A program made the translations under genes and the position numbers. A stretch of 5,780 nt of DNA from the NCBI GenBank assembly GCA_030632095.1, contig DAOVJU010000247.1, forward strand, positions 1-5,780. The letters run 5' to 3'. Positions 1 to 5,780 of the stretch are shown one piece after another (the first letter of the stretch is position 1; each line of letters opens with the position of its first letter). Source of the stretch: Chlorobiota bacterium (GTDB taxonomy: Bacteria > Bacteroidota > Bacteroidia > Bacteroidales > B39-G9). Below the pieces are notes generated by a model that was not told the DNA's origin, searched no databases, and worked only from the letters and a program-made list of their open reading frames with translations.

Positions 1-139
1 ATTTATAAGGTTTCTAAATAAAATGCAACCACACAAGTATTTATAAAACATGCTTTTGGGTGAATTTGTATACCAGGGTGTAAGAATTAGTAAATTGAAT
101 ATCGTTCATCATTATTTTAGATGAAAGATTAGTCACGCG

Positions 140-274
140 TTACACTTCGTTAAACGCACGCCAGTTAGGTGTTTAAGATTCGTAAATTAAAAAATTAATT
201 ATACTTTACACGTTGTTAAATACTTTCCGGTAGAAATTTAATAAATGAGATTTTGTTCTCAGGTTTTTAAGATT
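140..274. repeat. Degenerate direct repeat, two copies
   Basis: Two blocks recur in the same order. Block 1 is TTACACTTCGTTAAA at 140-154 and TTACACGTTGTTAAA at 206-220 (13 of 15 bases identical). Block 2 is AGGTGTTTAAGATT at 167-180 and AGGTTTTTAAGATT at 261-274 (13 of 14 identical). The blocks start 27 bp apart in the first copy and 55 bp apart in the second, so the second copy carries about 28 extra bases between them. This is seen by eye; no family is recognised. Confidence 0.45.
246..261 (-). terminator. Weak possible pgk terminator
   Basis: Read on the minus strand, TGAGA and TCTCA form a 5-bp stem around a six-base loop, followed by TTTATT. It lies about 45 bp beyond the pgk stop codon. 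The stem is short and only 40% GC, so it may be inefficient or not functional. No better hairpin was seen between the pgk stop and the window edge. Confidence 0.25.
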
Positions 275-306
275 TGCCTGGTCTACAATGAATTTACAGG
301 TTTTTA

Positions 307-1497
307 TTATCCTCTTATAGCTTTTATTCCGGGAAGCTCTTTTCCTTCAATATATTCAAGCATTGCCCCACCACCTGTAGAAACATAACTCACCTTATCA
401 GACAAGTTATATTTGTTTATAGCAGCAACCGAATCACCACCTCCAACGAGTGTAAATGCGCCTTTTTCTGTAGCTTTAACAAGTGCATCAGCAATTGAAA
501 TAGTCCCTTTTGCAAAATTATCCATTTCAAATACGCCCATTGGCCCATTCCAAAGTATGGTTTTTGAATTTTCAATCACTTGTATATATTCTTGTATGGT
601 TTTTTCGCCAATATCAACTCCCAGCCAACCATCTTCTATCTCATCTGCCGCACAAATATTTGTATTTGCTGCATTATCAAATCTATCAGCAACAATATTA
701 TCAACAGGTAATAAAATATTCACTCCCTTAATATTTGCTTCTTCCAAAATCTTCAGGGCCACATCTTTTTTATCTTTCTCTACCAGCGAAGAACCAATAT
801 TACCACCTTTTGCAGCAATAAAAGTGTAAGTCATCCCTCCCCCAATTATTAAATTATCTACTTTATCTAAAAGATTTTCAATGATGTTAATTTTAGTAGA
901 TACCTTTGCTCCGCCTAAAATTGCTGTTAATGGTTTTGCAGGGCTATGTAATATAGTATCCATACTATCAAGTTCACTGTTTATCAGATATCCAAACATT
1001 TTAGCTCCAGGGAAAAAATTTGCTATTATGGTTGTTGAAGCATGCGCTCTGTGTGCAGTACCAAATGCGTCATTAACATAAACATCTGCTAAGGCAGCAA
1101 GTTTTTTTGCAAATTCTTCGTCTCCCTTTGTTTCCCCTTTATAAAAACGGAGATTTTCCAATAATAAAATTTCACCGGGTTTTAATGATGACACCAATTC
1201 GTTTGCAGAACCTCCAATACAATCATCTGCGAATTTTACCGGTTTATTTAATAATTCTGATAAATGACTAACCAAATGTTTTAATGAAAATTTTTCTTCC
1301 GGCCCTTCCTTGGGACGGCCAAGATGCGACATTAATATTACCGAACCATTCGTGTCAAGAATTTTGTTTATACTGGGTAATGCTGCACGGATTCTTGTAT
1401 CATCTGTAATCTGGTGTTTTTCATTAAGCGGAACATTAAAGTCAACTCGCATTATTACTCTTTTATCTTCAAAATTGAATTCATTAATGTGTATCAT
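307..1497 (-). CDS. pgk: Phosphoglycerate kinase
   Basis: This cytosolic glycolytic enzyme transfers phosphate between 1,3-bisphosphoglycerate and ADP to give 3-phosphoglycerate and ATP. The 396-residue protein has the usual bacterial length and all the family landmarks. The N-terminal substrate-binding lobe carries RVDFNVP (17-23), Arg35 (the expected catalytic arginine), SHLGRPK (57-63), ENLRF (114-118) and NDAFGTAHRAHAS (142-154). The C-terminal nucleotide lobe carries GGAKVSTK (195-202, Lys202 in the catalytic lysine position), IGGGMTYTF (218-226), WNGPMGVFE (316-324), GGGDSVAAI (352-360) and STGGGA (373-378). No key residue is missing. The ATG at 1495-1497 is the only plausible start: the frame is open back to a TAA at 1555-1557 but has no other start codon, and the protein begins where the family does. 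There is no Shine-Dalgarno sequence. It is transcribed away from the protease and secDF and appears monocistronic here. Confidence 0.98.
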   Translation of the reverse strand: MIHINEFNFEDKRVIMRVDFNVPLNEKHQITDDTRIRAALPSINKILDTNGSVILMSHLGRPKEGPEEKFSLKHLVSHLSELLNKPVKFADDCIGGSANELVSSLKPGEILLLENLRFYKGETKGDEEFAKKLAALADVYVNDAFGTAHRAHASTTIIANFFPGAKMFGYLINSELDSMDTILHSPAKPLTAILGGAKVSTKINIIENLLDKVDNLIIGGGMTYTFIAAKGGNIGSSLVEKDKKDVALKILEEANIKGVNILLPVDNIVADRFDNAANTNICAADEIEDGWLGVDIGEKTIQEYIQVIENSKTILWNGPMGVFEMDNFAKGTISIADALVKATEKGAFTLVGGGDSVAAINKYNLSDKVSYVSTGGGAMLEYIEGKELPGIKAIRG

Positions 1498-1540
1498 ACT
1501 ATTTATAATATTACTTTTTAAAAACTTGTTTTTTTTATTT

Positions 1541-1553
1541 GCAGCTTCGCTGC
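1541..1553 (-). other. Small GC hairpin in the pgk leader
   Basis: GCAGC and GCTGC form a perfect 5-bp stem around a three-base loop (GAA on the minus strand), standing out in very AT-rich surroundings. It would lie in the 5' untranslated leader of pgk if the promoter call at 1584-1591 is right, about 45 bases before the start codon. It does not look like a terminator: on the minus strand it is followed by A residues, not T. Its role, if any, is unknown. Confidence 0.4.
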
Positions 1554-1583
1554 GTTAGGTATTATATTATTGCAAACTGATGC

Positions 1584-1591
1584 CAAATATA
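1584..1591 (-). promoter_or_regulatory. Probable pgk promoter -7 box
   Basis: The minus strand reads TATATTTG, an exact match to the Bacteroidota -7 consensus TAnnTTTG for the primary sigma factor. No good TTTG -33 element is visible at the expected distance. Transcription would start near 1577-1579, giving a leader of about 80 bases. The identical box sits in front of secDF. Confidence 0.5.
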
Positions 1592-1687
1592 GAAATTTTA
1601 ACACTTTTTATTAGTATGAATAATTTAAACAATTATTAAAATTTGAGTTACTTTATGTTTTCAAATATTAAGTCCAGTCTAAAAAGG

Positions 1688-1695
1688 TATATTTA
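1688..1695 (+). promoter_or_regulatory. Weak candidate -7 box for the protease gene
   Basis: TATATTTA differs from the Bacteroidota -7 consensus TAnnTTTG only in the last base and lies 61 bp before the start codon of the protease gene. There is no TTTG at a sensible -33 distance; the nearest, at 1642-1645, is too far. In DNA this AT-rich, such near matches arise easily by chance. Confidence 0.22.
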
Positions 1696-1756
1696 GTGGC
1701 ATTTATTAATTACTCACCTTTTTACACTACACTTACTTATTTTAATTTAACATAAT

Positions 1757-2182
1757 ATGGAATACAATATCCCAATTGAGATTTTTAGCACTGCTGATAG
1801 TGGTTGCCATTTATTTATTAAAGCAAATTTTTCAAATAAGGAAAATGGCTTACTTATTATTGATACCGGGGCTAATAAAACAGTTTTCGATAAAAATTTA
1901 CTTGCCAATTATACTCAATCAAAAGAAAAAATCAATGAAGAAATCTCATCTGGTATTAATGCATCCATAGAAAATAGTTACAGGGCAAAATTAGATAGTA
2001 TTAAAATCGGCGGATTCGAATTAGTTAATTACGAAATAATTCTAATCAGCCTTAAGCATTTAAATAACATCTATGAAAAAATTGCAAAAAAGAAAATATG
2101 GGGATTATTAGGCGGGGATTTCTTGTTACACTATGAAGCAAACATTAATTATAAAACAAAAATACTGACTTTAGAAAAGTAA
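1757..2182 (+). CDS. Retropepsin-like aspartic protease (clan AA)
   Basis: A 141-residue protein with the signature of single-domain, retropepsin-like aspartic proteases. The hydrophobic strand LLIIDTGANKTVF (32-44) holds the catalytic Asp36 in DTGA. The flap region should fall around 60-76. IWGLLGGDFL (114-123) matches the hydrophobic-hydrophobic-Gly motif that closes the active site, and NYKTKILTLEK (131-141) is the usual C-terminal strand. With one DTG per chain, it should act as a homodimer (family knowledge). There is no signal peptide or membrane segment, so it is probably cytoplasmic, and its substrate is unknown. The ATG at 1757 is set by an in-frame TAA nine bases upstream; no Shine-Dalgarno sequence is present. 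It lies 574 bp before pgk in genome order if measured from the pgk stop side, but its start is only about 260 bp from the divergent pgk start, and 320 bp separate it from secDF, so it is probably transcribed alone. Family is confident; biological role is not. Confidence 0.85.
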   Translation: MEYNIPIEIFSTADSGCHLFIKANFSNKENGLLIIDTGANKTVFDKNLLANYTQSKEKINEEISSGINASIENSYRAKLDSIKIGGFELVNYEIILISLKHLNNIYEKIAKKKIWGLLGGDFLLHYEANINYKTKILTLEK

Positions 2183-2502
2183 AATGAATTAATAATAGTT
2201 AATTTATTAGTCCATCAAACCCACACAATTATATATTACTCAACTATTTCTAATATCCGCAAGTGTATGTCTTTTTGTTTGCAGGTTAGGTGAATAGCCA
2301 AGGTAGCACATAAACTAACTAATGGCAACAAATTGCAACTAAGTTACTTATTATCAGAAAAACCGTCCCACAGGCCGCGGATTTAACATAGTTTAACCTC
2401 ATCAGTATTTCCCATCTAAAAAATGTGTTTTCAAAAAAAATATCAATATATTTGCGCCCTGTTTTAACCTGAATTATTATAAGTAATTAAAAATCATAAC
2501 AA
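2183..2502. other. Intergenic region between protease gene and secDF
   Basis: No gene is visible in these 320 bases. An AT-only inverted repeat (AATTAA at 2187-2192 and TTAATT at 2199-2204) directly follows the protease stop codon; it may help end transcription, but it is weak. A GC-rich island occupies 2363-2380 (15 of 18 bases G or C). The octamer TTTAACCT occurs at 2392-2399 and again at 2463-2470, the second copy falling at the predicted secDF transcription start. The secDF promoter occupies the right part. Confidence 0.6.
2424..2454 (+). promoter_or_regulatory. Probable secDF promoter
   Basis: TATATTTG at 2447-2454 matches the Bacteroidota -7 consensus TAnnTTTG exactly. A partial -33 element, TGTG at 2424-2427, lies 19 bases upstream, within the usual spacing. 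Transcription would begin around 2459-2461, leaving a leader of about 43 bases before the secDF ATG. The leader is A/T-rich with no Shine-Dalgarno sequence, as is normal in this phylum. Confidence 0.55.
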
Positions 2503-5500
2503 ATGCAGAATAAAGGATTTATCAGGGTATTTGCAATTGCATTAGCCCTGGTTTGTATATATCAACTTTCGTTTACATATTTTACGAGTAAAATTGAAAA
2601 AGATGCTGAAGAATATGCCCAGGGCGATCTTCTCAAGGAGAAAAATTATCTTGATTCAATAGATAATAAAACAGTTTACAATTTCATCTGGTTACGTGAA
2701 TTTACTTATATTGAATGTAAAGAACGGGAAATTAATCTTGGTCTTGACCTTAAAGGTGGTATGAACGTTACACTGGAAGTTTCGGTTATTGATGTAATTA
2801 AATCATTAGCAAACTATAGTAAAGACACAACTTTTATTAACACATTAAACCTTGCGAAAAAACTACAAAGAGATAGCCAGGAAGACTTTGTTGACCTTTT
2901 CGGTAAAGCATTTGATCAAATTGAGCCAAATGGAAGGCTGGCAGCATTTTTTAATACAATTGAATTAAGAGACAGGATTAATTATAATTCAACTAACGAC
3001 GAAGTTCTTGAAGTTATACGGAAAGAAACCGAAGGGGCAATTGACAATTCATTTAATATTCTGCGTAGCAGGATTGACCGTTTTGGTGTTGCTCAGCCCA
3101 ATATTCAGAGCATGGAGCAAAAAAGCCGAATACTAGTTGAACTTCCGGGAATTAAAGATCCTGAGCGTGTAAGGAAACTTTTACAGGGAACTGCTAAACT
3201 TGAGTTCTGGGAAACTTATGAAAATGCTGAAATCTATCAATATATGCTTGAAGCAAATACGAAAATCAAAGAGATAGAAGATGCAAAAAGAGAACTAGAT
3301 GTTGAAGTTGGAGATTCAGCAGTTGCAGAAGAATTGACGGAAGAGTTAAAAGCAGAATCAACAGATTTAGCTGATTTAATTGATGAAACTACTGATACAG
3401 ATACTGCTGAAGAAGAAATATCTTTAATTGACCGGTTAGAAAGTGATTCAAAGGCAATTGATTCATTAGGTGCCACTCCTGAAGACCTGATGAGAGATTA
3501 TCCACTGTTTTCGGTCCTTCAGCCAAGAGTTTCAAGGGATGGAAGTCAATTATTATCAGGAGCATCTGTAGGTTTTGCTCAAAAAAAAGATACAGGTAAA
3601 GTAAACAGATACTTAAACCTTAAACATGTTAAATCCTTATTCCCCAGGAATTTAAAGCTTTTATGGTCAGCAAAACCAATTGACGATGAGGGAGTTTGGT
3701 TTGAATTAGTAGCAGTAAAGATCACCAGTAGAGATGGCAGATCAGCTTTAGATGGTGATGTAATTACAAATGCCAGGGCCGAGTTTGGACAAGATCAGGC
3801 AAAAGCTGAGGTTTCACTAAGCATGAATGGTGAAGGCGCTAAAATATGGGCCAGGTTAACCAAAGAAAATGTTGGAAGACAAATTGCCATTGTACTTGAT
3901 AATTATGTCCGTTCGCATCCTGTTGTTAACCAGGAAATAAAAGGCGGCAGGTCTTCTATTAGTGGTGGTGGAATGGATATAAAAGAAGCTAAAGATTTAG
4001 CAAACATTTTAAAATCAGGTAAGCTGCCTGCACCAGCCAGAATAATTGAAGAAGCAATTGTAGGGCCATCATTAGGCCAGGAAGCAATTAACTCAGGCCT
4101 TATATCATTTATTATTGCCTTTGTAATAGTATTGCTTTATATGTTTTTTTACTATAATCATGCAGGATTAGTTGCCAATATTGCACTAATTGCAAATATT
4201 TTCTTTATTATGGGAGTTCTTGCATCCCTTGGTGCAGTATTAACGCTTCCTGGTATTGCAGGTATAATTCTTACAATTGGTATATCAGTTGATGCCAATG
4301 TGCTTATTTTTGAACGGATCCGTGAAGAATTTATTGCCGGTAAAGGTTATAAACTTGCAATAAGTGATGGTTATAAAAACGCGTATTCAGCTATACTTGA
4401 TGCAAACTTAACAACCCTGCTTACGGCAATGGTACTATATTATTTTGGGAAAGGGCCAATTCAGGGTTTTGCTACTACATTGGGAATTGGTATTTTAACT
4501 TCATTATTCTCTGCCATATTCCTGACACGATTAGTGTTCCTTGCATTTATGGACAGGAATAAAGTATTAAAATTTGATACCACTATAACAAAAAATGCAT
4601 TTAAAAACGTCAATATTAACTTCATTGGTATGCGCAAATTCTTTTATGGCCTTTCTATTATATTTATCGTTATCGGGCTGTTCTCATTATTTACCAGGGG
4701 GCTAAACCAGGGAGTTGATTTCACCGGAGGAAGAAACTATTTAGTGCGCTTTGAACAAGATGTAAATACCAACAAAATTCAAAGCATGCTTAAAAATGTT
4801 TATGATGATGCCCCGGAAGTGAAAACATTTGGAGAAGAGAACCAGGTTAAAATTACCACTAAATACATGATTGATAGTGATGATCCTAATGCTGATGATA
4901 TAGTTGAAGAAATGCTTTATGAAGGTATAAAACCATTGTTAGGTGAGGGTACTACTTATGATGATTTCAAAGAAAATCACAGGATGAGTTCACAGAAAGT
5001 CGGGCCAACTATTGCGGACGATATTAAGAATTCAGCATATTATGCAATAATATTCTCATTAATAATAATATTCTTATATATTTTAATCCGGTTTAAAAAC
5101 TGGCAATTTGGTATGGGTGCAATTCTTGCATTAATTCATGATATTTTAATAATAATAGGAATATACTCGTTGCTTTATAGTATTATGCCATTCTCTATGG
5201 AAATTGACCAGGCATTTATTGCTGCGATCCTAACTGTAGTAGGTTATTCAATAAACGATACGGTAGTTGTATTCGACCGTATCCGTGAATACCTGGGGTT
5301 GTATAAAAAACGCGAAAGGATCGAAATTATGAATAGTGCATTAAACTCAACACTTAGCCGTACATTTAGTACTTCATTAAGTACCTTTATTGTTTTATTA
5401 ACCATGTTTATACTGGGTGGTGAAACCATCCGCGGATTTATTTTTGCTTTAATGATTGGTGTTATTGTTGGTACATATTCATCACTTTTCATTGCCTCGC

Positions 5501-5568
5501 CGGTGATATACGATACAGTTACCAAATCTGAAACAATCAGGGTATTAAAGGGTAAACGCAAAAAATAA
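2503..5568 (+). CDS. secDF: Protein translocase SecDF fusion
   Basis: This inner-membrane RND-family protein works with SecYEG and uses the proton gradient to pull exported proteins across the membrane. It is a natural SecD-SecF fusion of 1,021 residues, the form usual in Bacteroidota. The SecD part (about 1-700) has a first membrane helix at 7-27, the motif GLDLKGG (80-86), RSRIDRFGV (188-196), a large periplasmic region to about 525, and five further helices between 533 and 682; GISVDANVLIFERI (593-606) carries Asp597, the likely proton-relay aspartate. The SecF part begins with a helix at about 710-733, then GVDFTGG (737-743), VGPT (833-836), helices from 843 to 1004, and YSINDTVVVFDRIRE (915-929) with Asp919; Arg953 is a likely relay partner. 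Those three roles are inferred from the Thermus SecDF structure. An acidic, low-complexity insert occupies about 248-330. The start follows an in-frame TAA at 2497-2499. The C-terminus is basic (KGKRKK). A strong terminator follows, so it is probably monocistronic. Confidence 0.97.
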   Translation: MQNKGFIRVFAIALALVCIYQLSFTYFTSKIEKDAEEYAQGDLLKEKNYLDSIDNKTVYNFIWLREFTYIECKEREINLGLDLKGGMNVTLEVSVIDVIKSLANYSKDTTFINTLNLAKKLQRDSQEDFVDLFGKAFDQIEPNGRLAAFFNTIELRDRINYNSTNDEVLEVIRKETEGAIDNSFNILRSRIDRFGVAQPNIQSMEQKSRILVELPGIKDPERVRKLLQGTAKLEFWETYENAEIYQYMLEANTKIKEIEDAKRELDVEVGDSAVAEELTEELKAESTDLADLIDETTDTDTAEEEISLIDRLESDSKAIDSLGATPEDLMRDYPLFSVLQPRVSRDGSQLLSGASVGFAQKKDTGKVNRYLNLKHVKSLFPRNLKLLWSAKPIDDEGVWFELVAVKITSRDGRSALDGDVITNARAEFGQDQAKAEVSLSMNGEGAKIWARLTKENVGRQIAIVLDNYVRSHPVVNQEIKGGRSSISGGGMDIKEAKDLANILKSGKLPAPARIIEEAIVGPSLGQEAINSGLISFIIAFVIVLLYMFFYYNHAGLVANIALIANIFFIMGVLASLGAVLTLPGIAGIILTIGISVDANVLIFERIREEFIAGKGYKLAISDGYKNAYSAILDANLTTLLTAMVLYYFGKGPIQGFATTLGIGILTSLFSAIFLTRLVFLAFMDRNKVLKFDTTITKNAFKNVNINFIGMRKFFYGLSIIFIVIGLFSLFTRGLNQGVDFTGGRNYLVRFEQDVNTNKIQSMLKNVYDDAPEVKTFGEENQVKITTKYMIDSDDPNADDIVEEMLYEGIKPLLGEGTTYDDFKENHRMSSQKVGPTIADDIKNSAYYAIIFSLIIIFLYILIRFKNWQFGMGAILALIHDILIIIGIYSLLYSIMPFSMEIDQAFIAAILTVVGYSINDTVVVFDRIREYLGLYKKRERIEIMNSALNSTLSRTFSTSLSTFIVLLTMFILGGETIRGFIFALMIGVIVGTYSSLFIASPVIYDTVTKSETIRVLKGKRKK

Positions 5569-5585
5569 TATATTATTTACACTAC

Positions 5586-5618
5586 AAAAAACCCTCTGAA
5601 CATTCAGAGGGTTTTTTT
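5586..5618. terminator. Bidirectional intrinsic terminator
   Basis: ACCCTCTGAA (5591-5600) and TTCAGAGGGT (5603-5612) are perfect inverted repeats, giving a 9-bp stem with a four-base loop. The stem is preceded by a run of A (5586-5591) and followed by a run of T (5612-5618), so it can stop transcription in both directions. It starts about 20 bp after the secDF stop codon and would also serve the minus-strand gene entering from the right. Confidence 0.93.
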
Positions 5619-5693
5619 GTTTGTAAAACATTTAACAAAATCAATATATTCTTTTTTTATCTTTCCTGTTTTGTGAAACGCATGACCCATCAT
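5604..5693 (-). CDS. Overlapping short frame, or frameshifted end of the gene at the right edge
   Basis: An ATG overlaps the stop of the preceding frame in a TAATG arrangement and opens 29 codons (MMGHAFHKTGKIKKEYIDFV, then nine more residues), ending with TGA at 5604-5606 inside the terminator stem. Three readings are possible: a translationally coupled tiny protein; the true C-terminus of the upstream gene, displaced by one base lost from the T run (five A at 5695-5699 on the plus strand); or a chance frame in the 3' untranslated region. The joined product reads smoothly from LLEVANF into LMMGHAF and a charged helix, which slightly favours the second. A stop codon inside a terminator stem is uncommon but not prohibited. 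Confidence 0.25.
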   Translation of the reverse strand: MMGHAFHKTGKIKKEYIDFVKCFTNKKTL

Positions 5694-5780
5694 TAAAAAT
5701 TGGCAACTTCGAGTAGTTTTTGTTGGATCTCATCTAGATTAAAATTTTTTGTTTTTATTTTTTTTGACTTTGGTAATTGA
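5693..5780 (-). CDS. C-terminal end of an unidentified minus-strand gene
   Basis: The minus strand is open from the window edge to a TAA at 5693-5695, giving 28 codons that end NLDEIQQKLLEVANF. The peptide starts lysine-rich (KSKKIKTK) and then looks like an amphipathic helix, which is plausible protein, but there is too little to name a family. The convergent orientation and the bidirectional terminator downstream support a real minus-strand gene here. The stop follows a run of five T on the coding strand, and one extra base there would extend the protein another 30 codons (see the overlapping frame at 5604-5693). The function is unknown, and the call rests on 28 codons and context. Confidence 0.45.
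   Translation of the reverse strand, partial: QLPKSKKIKTKNFNLDEIQQKLLEVANF

Larger units (their letters stand above)
1..306. other. Non-coding stretch downstream of pgk
   Basis: No convincing gene is visible on either strand. Short frames open at the left edge close quickly: on the plus strand, stops occur by positions 19-21 and 43-45. An upstream plus-strand gene could end there, but six to fourteen codons are too few to judge. The stretch is AT-rich, apart from a GC-richer patch around 134-163, and holds a degenerate direct repeat (140-180 against 206-274) and a weak hairpin at 246-261. It has the look of decayed or repeat-derived spacer DNA, which is an inference. Confidence 0.6.

Noticed and set aside
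41..112. Minus-strand frame of 23 codons (starts MMNDIQF)
   Set aside because: Very short, no promoter or leader evidence, and located in repeat-containing spacer DNA.
105..125. Inverted repeat TTCATC and GATGAA (105-110, 120-125)
   Set aside because: Only six AT-rich pairs with a nine-base loop and no following T run; too weak to call a terminator or operator.
413..1558. Four plus-strand open frames opposite pgk (413-829, 510-731, 881-1081, 1310-1558)
   Set aside because: They lie antisense to a complete, well-conserved pgk and their translations show no domain; they are shadows of its codon pattern.
1776..1970. Plus-strand frame of 64 codons inside the protease gene
   Set aside because: It overlaps the protease in another frame, while the protease frame carries the DTGA and GLLGGDFL motifs.
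2363..2380. GC-rich island read as a minus-strand terminator, since it is followed by T residues on that strand
   Set aside because: Only three outer base pairs form cleanly, and no minus-strand gene ends nearby.
3237..3476. Minus-strand frame of 79 codons opposite the acidic part of secDF
   Set aside because: Its Ser/Val/Ala-rich product is the antisense image of the Glu/Asp-rich insert.
5244..5561. Minus-strand frame of 105 codons opposite the end of secDF
   Set aside because: It overlaps the conserved SecF membrane domain, and its product resembles no family I know.
1721..5586. Shared 11-mer TTTACACTACA at 1721-1731 and 5576-5586
   Set aside because: A few 11-base matches are expected by chance within an AT-rich window of this size, and neither copy has other similarity around it.
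1..5780. CRISPR array, tRNA or rRNA gene, insertion sequence, phage or defence cassette
   Set aside because: No regularly spaced repeats, cloverleaf-like or rRNA segments, transposase or integrase motifs were seen on either strand.

Overview
The window looks like ordinary chromosomal core-gene DNA from a member of the Bacteroidota, probably near the Bacteroidales/Marinilabiliales; that finer placement is a guess from protein similarity recalled from memory. The evidence is an AT-rich genome, SecD and SecF fused into one protein of about 1,000 residues whose N-terminus (MQNKGFIRVFAIALALVCIY) is typical of that phylum, start codons with no Shine-Dalgarno sequence but an A/T-rich leader, and promoter-like TATATTTG boxes that fit the Bacteroidota -7 consensus TAnnTTTG.

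Layout from left to right. Positions 1-306 are non-coding and hold a degenerate direct repeat and a weak possible terminator for the gene that follows. Positions 307-1497 (minus) encode phosphoglycerate kinase (pgk). A divergent intergenic region of about 260 bp carries the pgk promoter and a small GC hairpin in the pgk leader. Positions 1757-2182 (plus) encode a 141-residue retropepsin-like aspartic protease with one DTGA active-site motif and no signal peptide. A 320-bp intergenic stretch contains a GC-rich island and the likely secDF promoter. Positions 2503-5568 (plus) encode the SecDF fusion. A strong bidirectional terminator follows at 5586-5618. At the right edge a minus-strand gene appears to run into the window, with its in-frame stop at 5693-5695 and an overlapping short frame that continues into the terminator.

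The genes do not form one pathway: pgk is glycolytic, SecDF drives late steps of Sec protein export, and the protease has no known partner here. The divergent and spaced arrangement suggests separate transcription units. I found no mobile element, CRISPR array, RNA gene or defence-type cassette, and no clear new system. The items most worth a second look are the small protease, the acidic insert in the SecD part of SecDF, and the overlapping or possibly frameshifted reading frames at the right edge.
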